A DNA stretch of 41,835 bases from a virus: positions 1 to 41,835 of the IMG/VR virus record IMGVR_UViG_3300042343_001079. One strand, written 5' to 3'. Below, piece by piece: positions 34,178 to 41,833 of the stretch (positions within the stretch are counted from its first letter, which is position 1; each line of letters starts with the position of its first letter). The translations under genes were made by a program, and so were the position numbers. The notes beneath the pieces were generated by a model. That model was not told the origin of the DNA and did not search any database. It saw only the letters and a list, made by a program, of their open reading frames with translations.

Positions 34178-35038
34178 TCATTTTTGTTTTATGATATTCT
34201 TTTCAACCTTTAATTTAGGTTCTGGTATCCTTGAACTCCAACGGTTGTCTAAATAACCTCTGTCTGCTGGTGTTAAACGCCTATTAGGTTTAATTTGACA
34301 AACGTAATCATCAACATTTATACTTTCATGAGCCGTATAATTTCCAGTTGCTAAATCCATGTGTAAACATTGAACATCTGTTGTAACTAAAATACGGTAA
34401 TTGTGCTTATAAAGTAGTTTTATAAACCATTCATCCTCACCAATGAAAGCGCCATCATGCCAAACATTATCTTCTCCAACAATGCAAAACAAAGGACAGC
34501 CTTCTTCTTTTTCTTTTAACTCTTTTAATATTTTTACAGGAATAAGCATTACATCAATACCTATTAACAATGGATTTTCAATTACTTGACCACGGTCAAC
34601 ATTTGCCGTTTTTAAATATCCATCTTTATCTTTTACAAAAACCATTGGTTCACCACCCTTAAAATAATAAACACCGCTTACAACTGCGTCAGGGTTAGCC
34701 TCAGCTAAAATATGTAAATCTAAAAAAGCTGTGTATGGAACAACAGTATCCTCTCCAATAAAAAATATATACTTTGCATTATGTTTAATTGCTTCATCAC
34801 AAAGTGTATTTCTTGCCGTGTCAACAAGTTGCCCATCTGTCCAAAGGTAAATACTTGAATAATGATTTAAAAAAGTTCCAAATTTTAATTTATCATTTGG
34901 AAACTTCTGGGCTGCCATTTCTTTTGCATCGCGCCTTGGTTGAGCAATGGCAAGATAAGGCTTAACATCTTTACCAGTTGATTTTCTACTTTCATTAATG
35001 TAGGCTAAATGGTTTTTTATTTTTTCTTCTTGGTACAT
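34178..35038 (-). CDS. GT-A type glycosyltransferase-like protein
   Basis: 286 aa. LVDTARNTLCDEAIKHNAKY followed by IFFIGEDTVVP (92-101) resembles the nucleotide-sugar and metal-binding region of GT-A enzymes, with acidic pair E96-D97 in the position of DxD. Then come DAVVSGVYYFKGGEPMVF, GIDVMLIPVKIL, and GAFIGEDEWFIKLLYKHNY (197-215) where E201-D202 is a candidate catalytic base, followed by the late His in VQCLHMD. There is no membrane segment, so it acts in the cytoplasm. It starts two bases after the fibre gene stop and is surely co-translated with it, so the Thr-rich fibre is the obvious candidate acceptor; other virion or host acceptors are possible. Confidence 0.75.
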   Translation of the reverse strand: MYQEEKIKNHLAYINESRKSTGKDVKPYLAIAQPRRDAKEMAAQKFPNDKLKFGTFLNHYSSIYLWTDGQLVDTARNTLCDEAIKHNAKYIFFIGEDTVVPYTAFLDLHILAEANPDAVVSGVYYFKGGEPMVFVKDKDGYLKTANVDRGQVIENPLLIGIDVMLIPVKILKELKEKEEGCPLFCIVGEDNVWHDGAFIGEDEWFIKLLYKHNYRILVTTDVQCLHMDLATGNYTAHESINVDDYVCQIKPNRRLTPADRGYLDNRWSSRIPEPKLKVEKNIIKQK

Positions 35039-35040
35039 TT

Positions 35041-37788
35041 TTATAATTTATTGAAAAGTCTTGATAAAGGAAAATCAATATCTATTGTAGTGTCAGTAAG
35101 AATAACCATATAATCTGCAGCATTATTTGGTATTGCATATATTTTACCATTAGGTCCTAATACACCACCACGATATTTATTACTTAAAGTAGATACTGCA
35201 AAAGTAGTAGTTGTATTTGCTATAGGGTCAATAACCATATAATCTGCAGTATTAGATGTTATTAAGTAAATTTTACCATTAGGTGCTAATACACCACCCC
35301 AATATTTACTAGCTACAGTAGATACTGAAAAAGTAGTAGTTGTATTTGCTACAGGGTCTATAATCATATAGTCAGAACCACTAAATGGTATTGTATAAAT
35401 TTTACCATTAGGTGCTAATACACCACCAATATATTTACTAGCTACAGTAGATACTGCAAAAGTAGTAGTTGTATTTGATATAGGGTCTATAACCATATAG
35501 TCAGCAGCACTATTTGGTATTGTATAAATTTTACCATTAGGTGCTAATACACCACCAACATATTTACCAGATACTGTAGATACTGCAAAAGTAGTAGTTG
35601 TATTTGCTATAGGGTCTATAACCATATAGTCAGCAGCATTAAATGGAATTGTATATATTTTACCATTAGGCGCTAAAACACCACCACGATATTTATTACT
35701 TAAAGTAGATACTGCAAAAGTAGTAGTTGTATTTGCTATAGGGTCTAAAACCATATAGTCAGCAGCACTATTTGGTATTGTATAAATTTTACCATTAGGT
35801 GCTAATACACCACCAATATATTTACCAGCTACAGTAGATACTGAAAAAGTAGTAGTTGTATTTGCTACAGGGTCTATAATCATATAGTCAGAACCACTAA
35901 ATGGTATTGTATAAATTTTACCATTAGGTGCTAAGACACCACCAATATATTTATTTACTGCTGTGGCAACGGCAAAAGTGCTAATTGTTTCAGTCTGAAC
36001 CGCATTTAAATTATCTACATAAACTAAAGTTTTGTCAATGTCCGTTGTGAGGTAAGGGTCTTTATCCCATGCTGGTAAACCACTTATTGTAGATGTTGGA
36101 GTTATTGTTGGTGTTATTGTGTTTGTTGGTGTAACTGTTCTTGTTGGTGTGATTGTAGGTGTAATTGTTCTTGTTGGTGTAATGGTATTTGTTGGTGTTA
36201 TGGTTGGAGTTGGTGTAACACAAATTGTTTCACTATCCACATATGCATCTCCATTAACATCTCCTACAACAACAAATATAGTAGAACCAGTTAATAAATA
36301 GAATGTTGTTTCACTAGATGACAATGATGCTTGAAGTTCGCTTATTGTCCATTTATCTGTACCTTGGGGAACTTGATATAAATATTCGCCAACTTCTAAT
36401 GGTTGATCCGAATCATAAATAAGCAATTGGACTGGTGAGCCATAACATAAACCAGCATTTGAATCTGAAACATAATAATAAATTCCATCTAATGGATTTG
36501 ACACAGATGGTGTCATAGTTGTTGTTGGTGTTAATGTATTGGTTGGTGTTATAGTTGGAGTTGGAGTTTCTGATGGTGTGATTGTGTTGGTAGGTGTTAT
36601 GGTTTGAGTTGGTGTTTCTGTTGGTGTAATTGTATTAGTTGGAGTTATGGTTTGAGTTGGTGTTTCTGTTGGTGTAATTGTATTAGTTGGAGTTATGGTA
36701 TTAGTTGGTGTAATTGTATTGCTTGGTGTTATGGTGTTAGTTGGTGTTATAGTTGGTGTGATTGTATTGGTTGGTGTGATAGTATTAGTAGGTGTTATAG
36801 TTGGTGTAATTGTGTTAGTTGGAGTTATAGTGTTGGTAGGTGTTATAGTATTAGTTGGTGTTATGGTATTGGTAGGTGTAATTGTATTGGTAGGCGTTAT
36901 AGTTTGAGTTGGTGTTTCTGATGGTGTAATTGTATTAGTTGGAGTGATTGTGTTGGTAGGTGTTATAGTGTTAGTTGGTGTTTCTGTTGGTGTAATTGTA
37001 TTAGTTGGTGTAATTGTATTAGTTGGTGTTATAGTTTGAGTTGGTGTTTCTGTTGGTGTAATTGTGTTAGTTGGAGTTATTGTTGGTGTAGCATCAGCAG
37101 ATGCTCCTGGTGTTTTTGTAACTGAAGGTGTGATTGTGTTAGTTGGGGTAATACTATTCGTTGGGGTTACGGTATTGGTAGGCGTTATTGTGTTGGTAGG
37201 GGTAATACTATTCGTTGGGGTTATGGTATTGGTTGGCGTTATTGTGTTGGTAGGGGTAATAGTTTGAGTTGGTGTTGATGATATATTCAAACCACTTGTT
37301 GATGTTACCGTTGGAGTAATAGTGACACTTGGTGTTATACTAGATGTTGGTGTGATTGTATTAGTTGGTGTTAAAGTTTGAGTTGGTGTTATGGTGTTGG
37401 TAGGTGTTATAGTTATTGATGGTGTTATTGTTGCGGTTATTGTTGGAGTAATTGTGTTAGTAGGTGTGATTGTGTTAGTTGGTGTATTTGTTGCTGTAAT
37501 TGAAGGTGTTACTGTTATTGTTGGTGTAATTGAAGGTGTTACTGTCTTGGTTGGCGTATTTGTTGGTGTTGCATCAACTACTTCTGGAACAATTATTTCA
37601 TAATTTGTAAGATATTTTGGAACATATAGTGTATATACTCCACTTAATTTACCTGTTTGAGGTCTTGCATAAACATCAAAAGGAATAACATTTTCGCCAA
37701 TATTATAAGTGATATTGTTTTGTAATAATGTTACAAAAACAATTTCTCCACTTAAATTTAGACTTGTTATCCTTAATGCTGATGCCAT
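35041..37788 (-). CDS. Tail fibre-like protein: Thr/Pro repeat stalk plus seven-blade beta-propeller
   Basis: 915 aa. An N-terminal strand-rich domain (1-70), probably for attachment to the tail, is followed by a long Thr/Pro repeat region (about 74-428) built on TPTNTI with TPTETPTQ variants. A compact domain (about 431-522) has [20 protein letters not shown] and [16 protein letters not shown], then a second short Thr/Pro stretch (523-568). Seven 43-residue repeats (about 600-897) follow on the pattern KY[15 protein letters not shown], [18 protein letters not shown]. Seven such units are expected to close a beta-propeller, a plausible receptor-binding head. A mucin-like Thr-rich stalk followed by a glycosyltransferase gene suggests O-glycosylation. 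It starts one base after the preceding neck-region gene. Virion role is inferred from domain layout and position. Confidence 0.75.
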   Translation of the reverse strand: MASALRITSLNLSGEIVFVTLLQNNITYNIGENVIPFDVYARPQTGKLSGVYTLYVPKYLTNYEIIVPEVVDATPTNTPTKTVTPSITPTITVTPSITATNTPTNTITPTNTITPTITATITPSITITPTNTITPTQTLTPTNTITPTSSITPSVTITPTVTSTSGLNISSTPTQTITPTNTITPTNTITPTNSITPTNTITPTNTVTPTNSITPTNTITPSVTKTPGASADATPTITPTNTITPTETPTQTITPTNTITPTNTITPTETPTNTITPTNTITPTNTITPSETPTQTITPTNTITPTNTITPTNTITPTNTITPTNTITPTITPTNTITPTNTITPTITPTNTITPSNTITPTNTITPTNTITPTETPTQTITPTNTITPTETPTQTITPTNTITPSETPTPTITPTNTLTPTTTMTPSVSNPLDGIYYYVSDSNAGLCYGSPVQLLIYDSDQPLEVGEYLYQVPQGTDKWTISELQASLSSSETTFYLLTGSTIFVVVGDVNGDAYVDSETICVTPTPTITPTNTITPTRTITPTITPTRTVTPTNTITPTITPTSTISGLPAWDKDPYLTTDIDKTLVYVDNLNAVQTETISTFAVATAVNKYIGGVLAPNGKIYTIPFSGSDYMIIDPVANTTTTFSVSTVAGKYIGGVLAPNGKIYTIPNSAADYMVLDPIANTTTTFAVSTLSNKYRGGVLAPNGKIYTIPFNAADYMVIDPIANTTTTFAVSTVSGKYVGGVLAPNGKIYTIPNSAADYMVIDPISNTTTTFAVSTVASKYIGGVLAPNGKIYTIPFSGSDYMIIDPVANTTTTFSVSTVASKYWGGVLAPNGKIYLITSNTADYMVIDPIANTTTTFAVSTLSNKYRGGVLGPNGKIYAIPNNAADYMVILTDTTIDIDFPLSRLFNKL
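35098..35990 (-). repeat. Seven 129-bp tandem repeats encoding propeller blades
   Basis: The period is 129 bases: the shared sequence TTGTATTTG recurs at 35211, 35340, 35469 and 35598. Blade 1 and blade 5 are nearly identical in protein ([16 protein letters not shown]), and blades 3 and 7 share NKYRGGVL, suggesting a four-blade duplication. Confidence 0.9.
36084..36220 (-). repeat. Short Thr/Pro-coding repeat tract
   Basis: Encodes [19 protein letters not shown] and similar units between the compact domain and the propeller; probably a second flexible hinge. Confidence 0.85.
36505..37569 (-). repeat. Long Thr/Pro-coding minisatellite in the fibre gene
   Basis: Built on an 18-base unit encoding TPTNTI, with higher-order copies: a 48-base block at 36606-36653 repeats at 36654-36701, and a 54-base block at about 37147 repeats at 37201. 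It is intact in frame over more than 1 kb. The same tract gives spurious Val/Gly reading frames on the plus strand. Confidence 0.95.
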
Positions 37789-37789
37789 A

Positions 37790-38608
37790 TTAAATTATCT
37801 CATAAGTTAAATCATTTATTGGTATTGTTTCAATTATCTGTACATTTGGTACTTGATTTTGTAATTCTGTTTCAAATACTTGGCTAATTCTATTTATTGC
37901 TGGTTTCACCTCAAATTCTTCTTCATCAATTAAAAATCCCAACATTGTGAAATCATAAGATTGAATATAGAATTTTCTGCTATCAGTATTAATTTGAGAT
38001 TCATCTGTTATATTGGTTGAAATGATTGGTATATAATGCCCATTAATTGTTGCATATGCTTGTCTGGATGAGAATTTTTGCAATACTTTTGTATTGAATT
38101 TATTCAAATCTCTAATTCTATTTGTAATTATTTTAACACTAAAATTTAAATCAATTGGTACTGGTTGTGGAATTGAATAAATATCAAATCCATTTCTTTG
38201 TCCATCCCAAGTTGGTACGCTTGCAAAATAAAAGGGTTTTCTATTTGGTATAGTATATTGTGTTGCTGGGTTTGTTCCATATTTGGCATCATTCATTCGC
38301 ACCAATGTAATGAATGGTGGAACTGGATTATTATCTTCATCAATGAATGTCCAGGTTTCTGTGTATTGCGACCAATTCTGTGTACTAACTATTCTATCTA
38401 ATGTTTGTATTATTTTTCCCTGTGATGTTACTTGCAAATCATTTTTAACAAAATCAAGCATTCCCCTATCCAAGTCATCATGTAATAATGATTTTGGCAA
38501 ATAAGTTCCATTTTTGGTTATATCATCTAATAATTCCTCTCTTCTTTCAAGAAGGGTTTTATCATATGTGATATCCAAATCTGTTTTTATCTTTTTGGGT
38601 AATGGCAT
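37790..38608 (-). CDS. Neck or tail-completion protein candidate, 272 aa
   Basis: Not firmly recognised. Soluble, strand-rich after a helical N-terminus (1-60). Notable segments are PPFITLVRMNDAKYGTNPAT, NRKPFYFASVPTWDGQRNG, PVPIDLNFSVKIITNRIRDL and GHYIPIISTNITDES, ending in a helical region rich in acidic residues. The Pro-rich strand with IDLNFSV and the YDFTMLGFLIDEEEFEVKP part recall neck and sheath-terminator proteins of the T4 gp15 kind. It lies in a tight operon (gaps of one base on both sides) between the zinc ribbon and the fibre gene, and the gp14-like gene is two genes upstream, so a head-tail junction role is likely. Confidence 0.55.
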   Translation of the reverse strand: MPLPKKIKTDLDITYDKTLLERREELLDDITKNGTYLPKSLLHDDLDRGMLDFVKNDLQVTSQGKIIQTLDRIVSTQNWSQYTETWTFIDEDNNPVPPFITLVRMNDAKYGTNPATQYTIPNRKPFYFASVPTWDGQRNGFDIYSIPQPVPIDLNFSVKIITNRIRDLNKFNTKVLQKFSSRQAYATINGHYIPIISTNITDESQINTDSRKFYIQSYDFTMLGFLIDEEEFEVKPAINRISQVFETELQNQVPNVQIIETIPINDLTYEII

Positions 38609-38609
38609 A

Positions 38610-38783
38610 TTATTTCTTTAATTTCTCTTCATTATTATGCCCACATTTATGACATATATAAGGATCATCACCACCATCTGATAGTTTCCAAGACCATTCA
38701 CATTTGTCACAAATAACTCTTGTTTTTGTTACAATTTCAACAATATTCTTTAATTGTTCTTCTGTTATATGTATTTTGTTCAT
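38610..38783 (-). CDS. Small zinc-ribbon protein, 57 aa
   Basis: Begins MNKIHITEEQLKNIVE, then VICDKCEWSWKLSDGGDDPY and ICHKCGHNN. C25/C28 and C44/C47 form a CxxC-x15-CxxC zinc ribbon. It overlaps the gp14-like stop (ATGA at 38780-38783) and ends one base before the next ATG, so it is embedded in a translationally coupled operon. Similar small zinc-ribbon proteins are common in phages of Bacteroidetes as far as I recall; the function is unknown. DNA or protein binding is a guess. It is too short for a usual 60-aa cutoff. Confidence 0.8.
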   Translation of the reverse strand: MNKIHITEEQLKNIVEIVTKTRVICDKCEWSWKLSDGGDDPYICHKCGHNNEEKLKK

Positions 38784-39292
38784 AACCCTCTAAATTCATC
38801 TTTATTTACAAATGTTGCGACAACTGTCCGGTAGAATGGTTTATAACCGCCATAGGTATGTTTATTATCCATATTCACAATACCATCATCAATAACAGAA
38901 TAATATCTAACTTTATCTTCTGTAATATAATAACCTAAATAATCACCTTTTAATAGTTCAACATTTAGGTCATCAATTTGCTTTTGGTAAAATGAGAATT
39001 TCATATTCCCGGGTTCTTTCTGTTCAACTTTGGAATTTCCAAGTTGTTTTAGTGTTGATTCGGTAATTTGGACAACGCCTTTTAATTCAACTGGTGGCAT
39101 AAAGACAATTCCATCTTTTGGTGCTTCACCATATATATCATCTTTTTTTGTCTTCTTTCTGTCTATTCTATATAATACGACACTCATATTTAAATCACCA
39201 CCTAAATACTCCATACCCATCTCAATATCCAGATTAAAATCCTCTTCCCCAAAAAACTTACCAATCCTTGATATTGGAACTAATTTTGCCAT
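38780..39292 (-). CDS. Neck protein candidate (T4 gp14-like)
   Basis: 170 aa, mainly beta. Seen: MSVVLYRIDRKKTKKDDIYG with EAPKDGIVFMPPVELKG, MKFSFYQKQIDDLNVELLKG, DYLGYYITEDKVRYYSVIDD and GGYKPFYRTVVATFVNKDEF. The order of DDIYGEA, a low-angle strand region with ELLKGDY and a late YYSVIDDG strand is like T4 gp14-type neck proteins, although gp14 is longer (256 aa). It is the first gene of the minus-strand neck-fibre operon and has an ATATTTATAT element 17 bases before the ATG. It could also be another head-completion protein. Confidence 0.5.
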   Translation of the reverse strand: MAKLVPISRIGKFFGEEDFNLDIEMGMEYLGGDLNMSVVLYRIDRKKTKKDDIYGEAPKDGIVFMPPVELKGVVQITESTLKQLGNSKVEQKEPGNMKFSFYQKQIDDLNVELLKGDYLGYYITEDKVRYYSVIDDGIVNMDNKHTYGGYKPFYRTVVATFVNKDEFRGL

Positions 39293-39309
39293 TACTTTTA
39301 TTTATAATA

Positions 39310-39320
39310 TATAAATATAT
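39310..39320 (-). promoter_or_regulatory. ATATTTATAT-type element in the divergent region upstream of the gp14-like gene
   Basis: On the coding strand ATATATTTATA, 17 bases before the ATG at 39292. The 90-base gap also must hold the promoter for the plus-strand helicase gene at 39383; no clear TAnnTTTG box was found for it. Confidence 0.4.
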
Positions 39321-39382
39321 AGTAGTTAATAAATTGATAATTTGTTTGATTTTTATTATATTTAATTTTATGTAAATTACTT

Positions 39383-41149
39383 ATGGCAAAGAAAAAAATA
39401 ACAAAAGATGAGGTTTTAGAAATATTGAAAAATTATAATGGTGATAATAATTATTTGATTAATATTCGTTATTTATATTTAAATAATCCAAGTTTTTCAT
39501 TAACTGATAGCCAGATTGAGTATATAACATTATTTAATGAAACAAAACCAAAGGTTGCAAGAAAATGGGTTGAATTGGATCCTTATTATGCAAAGATGAT
39601 TGCTGATGATAAGTTATTGGTTAAAATCCCGGAGAAAATGTGGATTGATAAATTATTGGTTGAGAAGGAAAAATCTTATCATGTCTTTGGCAGATTTTTT
39701 GAAAATGATAACTTAAATCTTTATTGGATTCCAAAGGATGCAATTGTTGTTGATAAAACAAATAAGAATGTTGTTGTTGATTATGAAAAGTATTCACATA
39801 GAATGCCATTTGAACATCAAAAGGAGGCAATTCAAAAGTTACTTGAAAATGATAAGTTTATTTTGGCTGATGACATGGGACTGGGTAAAACTAGTTCAGC
39901 AATTATTGCCTCAATTGAGGCTAAACCAAGTAAGACTTTAATTATTTGTCCAGCAAGTTTAAAACAAAATTGGAAAAGAGAAATTGAAAATTATTCAAAC
40001 AAAGAAATTTATATTTGTGAGGGGAAAAAATATGATGATTCTGCTGACTTTGTAATCATTAATTATGATATTATTAAAAACTTTCATTCCTTAAAAACTA
40101 AAGAAGAATCTTTAATTCAGAAATCAAAATTTGATTTGGTTATAATAGATGAGTGTCACTATATAAAATCCCCCCAAGCATCGAGAACAAAATTGATAAA
40201 TGATATTTGCAAAGATATTAATAAAATATGGTTATTGACCGGAACTCCATTAACATCAAGACCAATTGATTATTTTAATTTATTATCCTTGGTTGATAGT
40301 CCTGTATCAAAAAACTGGATGGCCTATGTTAAAAGATATTGTGCTGGATATCAGTTTAGTGTTGGAATGAATAAGGTATGGAATGTGAATGGTGCATCAA
40401 ATTTGGATGAGTTAAGGGAAAGAACATCCCCATTATTATTAAGGCGACTAAAAGAGAATGTATTAGATTTGCCAGAAAAAATAATAACACCAATTTATTT
40501 GAAATTAAAATCAAAAGAATATGAGGATGTTATGGGGGAGTATTTTGAATGGGTTAAAAATAACCCAAAAGAATCAAAATCTTTGAGCGTTCAATTTTCA
40601 AAATTAATGAAAGTTAGACAAATAATTGCAGATGAAAAAATTAAGAGTACTATAGAATTTATTGAGAACACATTGGAGCAAGAGAAGAAGATTATTGTTT
40701 TCTCAAATTTCACAAACTCATTAAATAAAATATATGAACATTTTAATAAAATTGCGGTTAAATTAGATGGTAGTTCAACAGCAAAACAAAGACAAGAGAG
40801 TGTTGATGAATTTCAAACAAATGATAAGATAAAGGTTTTTGTTGGCAATATAAAAGCAGCTGGCGTTGGTATTACATTGACAAGCGCAAATGTTGTTATC
40901 TTTAATGATTTATCCTTTGTTCCAGCGGATCATAGCCAAGCGGAAGACAGGGCATATAGAATTGGACAAAAGAATTCAGTTTCTGTATTATATCCCATAT
41001 TTGAAAACACCATTGAGGGAATTATATATGATATGTTGGATAGAAAGAAAAAGATAATATCAACTGTTCTTGGGGATAACTTATTTGAAACTGATACCAC
41101 AGAAGATATTTTAACCCAGATATTAAATATGAAAATAAAAACAAAATAA
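39383..41149 (+). CDS. SNF2-family DNA helicase/translocase (SMARCAL1/annealing-helicase-like)
   Basis: 588 aa SF2 enzyme. Motif Q-like FEHQKEAI (143-150), Walker A ADDMGLGKT (162-170), Ia IICPASLKQNW (187-197), DECH box VIIDECHYIKSP (253-264), motif III LLTGTP (284-289), the helicase C part with IIVFSNFTNSL and LDGSSTAKQRQ, VGNIKAAGVGITLT, and motif VI QAEDRAYRIGQ (about 519-529). The residues KRYCAGYQF and LLLRRLKENVLDLPEK are typical of SNF2 proteins. The N-terminal 1-135 segment is unique. Likely role is fork remodelling or branch migration, comparable to T4 UvsW, but substrate is an inference. Plus-strand location sets it apart from the replication operon. Confidence 0.9.
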   Translation: MAKKKITKDEVLEILKNYNGDNNYLINIRYLYLNNPSFSLTDSQIEYITLFNETKPKVARKWVELDPYYAKMIADDKLLVKIPEKMWIDKLLVEKEKSYHVFGRFFENDNLNLYWIPKDAIVVDKTNKNVVVDYEKYSHRMPFEHQKEAIQKLLENDKFILADDMGLGKTSSAIIASIEAKPSKTLIICPASLKQNWKREIENYSNKEIYICEGKKYDDSADFVIINYDIIKNFHSLKTKEESLIQKSKFDLVIIDECHYIKSPQASRTKLINDICKDINKIWLLTGTPLTSRPIDYFNLLSLVDSPVSKNWMAYVKRYCAGYQFSVGMNKVWNVNGASNLDELRERTSPLLLRRLKENVLDLPEKIITPIYLKLKSKEYEDVMGEYFEWVKNNPKESKSLSVQFSKLMKVRQIIADEKIKSTIEFIENTLEQEKKIIVFSNFTNSLNKIYEHFNKIAVKLDGSSTAKQRQESVDEFQTNDKIKVFVGNIKAAGVGITLTSANVVIFNDLSFVPADHSQAEDRAYRIGQKNSVSVLYPIFENTIEGIIYDMLDRKKKIISTVLGDNLFETDTTEDILTQILNMKIKTK

Positions 41150-41151
41150 TA

Positions 41152-41182
41152 TTTGTTTTTTGGTTGAATTATTTTACCTTTG
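41152..41182 (+). promoter_or_regulatory. Bacteroidetes-type promoter (TTTG-N19-TACCTTTG)
   Basis: TTTG at 41152-41155 and TACCTTTG at 41175-41182, spacing 19 bases, matches the -33/-7 consensus of Bacteroidetes housekeeping promoters. Transcription would begin near 41189, giving a leader of about 33 bases to the ATG at 41222. Confidence 0.75.
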
Positions 41183-41221
41183 CAGAATATTTATTACTTG
41201 AAACAAAAAAAAACATATATA

Positions 41222-41452
41222 ATGAAATTACACGTAATTAAAACCTCGGATTTGCAAAATTTTATCATTGAGAAGCACAGAGAAATTCTGAATGATATGG
41301 GTGCATTTGAAAAAAATGGTGCAATACTTGCACAGAAAATGGAAGTATTAAATTCTAAAATAGAATTGCTTGAAGACTTTACCAAGTTTCTTGGTGAGAA
41401 TGATGGTAGTTTTGTATTTGATAATGAATTCTTTGAAAATGAGTGCCATTAG
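41222..41452 (+). CDS. Small unknown protein, 76 aa, host-promoter driven
   Basis: MKLHVIKTSDLQNFIIEKHR start, a helical and coiled-coil-like middle (GAILAQKMEVLNSKIELLED) and an acidic Phe-rich tail (FVFDNEFFENECH). I prefer the ATG at 41222 because an upstream ATG at 41180 would lie within the -7 box. No family recognised. Placement behind a clean host-type promoter suggests early expression and possibly a host-directed or regulatory role. The stop lies in a hairpin shared with the convergent gene. Confidence 0.7.
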   Translation: MKLHVIKTSDLQNFIIEKHREILNDMGAFEKNGAILAQKMEVLNSKIELLEDFTKFLGENDGSFVFDNEFFENECH

Positions 41453-41460
41453 CACTCATT
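41438..41460. terminator. Bidirectional hairpin shared by two convergent genes
   Basis: AATGAGTGC (41438-41446) pairs with GCACTCATT (41452-41460), loop CATTA. It covers the stop codons of both convergent genes (TAG at 41450-41452 and TAA at 41461-41459). No T-run follows; termination strength is uncertain. Confidence 0.5.
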
Positions 41461-41833
41461 AAACCATTATGTGTCCATGTACTTTGCAATTTCTTTCCTC
41501 TAATTGTGCTTTTATTTCTTTTACGGTATAACGACCTAATGGTGAATTCCTTAACAAAATAGTACCGTTTACAATCATTCCTTGGGGAAATTCTTTTATT
41601 CCAGACCTCTGAAGATGTAAGTCTCCCCCAACGTATAAGTTATCTGGTAAAGATTTTAAATCCCTACAACTATACAAAAGTAAATTATCACCAACTATAA
41701 GTTTTTTGGGTAATTCTGTTACTGTTGAAAAACTTAAATCTAATAGTTCAGTGACTTCTAAAATTTTTGGCAATTTAGTTATCAATTCACCGTGCAACTC
41801 TAATTTTCCCTTGTTAAAATACTTTTCAGGCAT
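41459..41833 (-). CDS. Leucine-rich-repeat protein, start possibly outside the window
   Basis: At least 124 aa, made of about 20-residue repeats: KLELHGELITKLPKILEVTE, LLDLSFSTVTELPKKLIVGD, NLLLYSCRDLKSLPDNLYVG, GDLHLQRSGIKEFPQGMIVN and GTILLRNSPLG. The LP-x3-L-x-V-x-G-x-L-x-L pattern matches short LRR proteins common in large phages and Bacteroidetes surface proteins. There is no signal peptide in the visible part. The ATG at 41833 is two bases from the window edge, so the real start may be further upstream. A protein-binding role is probable, target unknown. Confidence 0.7.
   Translation of the reverse strand: MPEKYFNKGKLELHGELITKLPKILEVTELLDLSFSTVTELPKKLIVGDNLLLYSCRDLKSLPDNLYVGGDLHLQRSGIKEFPQGMIVNGTILLRNSPLGRYTVKEIKAQLEERNCKVHGHIMV

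Noticed and set aside
36505-37569. CRISPR-like array
   Set aside because: The repeats are contiguous 18-base coding units without spacers.
36119-37603. Long plus-strand frames rich in Val and Gly
   Set aside because: They are antisense images of the Thr/Pro repeat of the fibre gene and have no start context or family features.
10748-39320. T4-type late promoters TATAAATA
   Set aside because: For the minus-strand genes the motif is in the opposite orientation on the coding strand, so it is reported as a separate element.
41180-41221. Longer start for the 76-aa gene at 41180
   Set aside because: The extra codons overlap the TACCTTTG promoter box and the expected transcription start.
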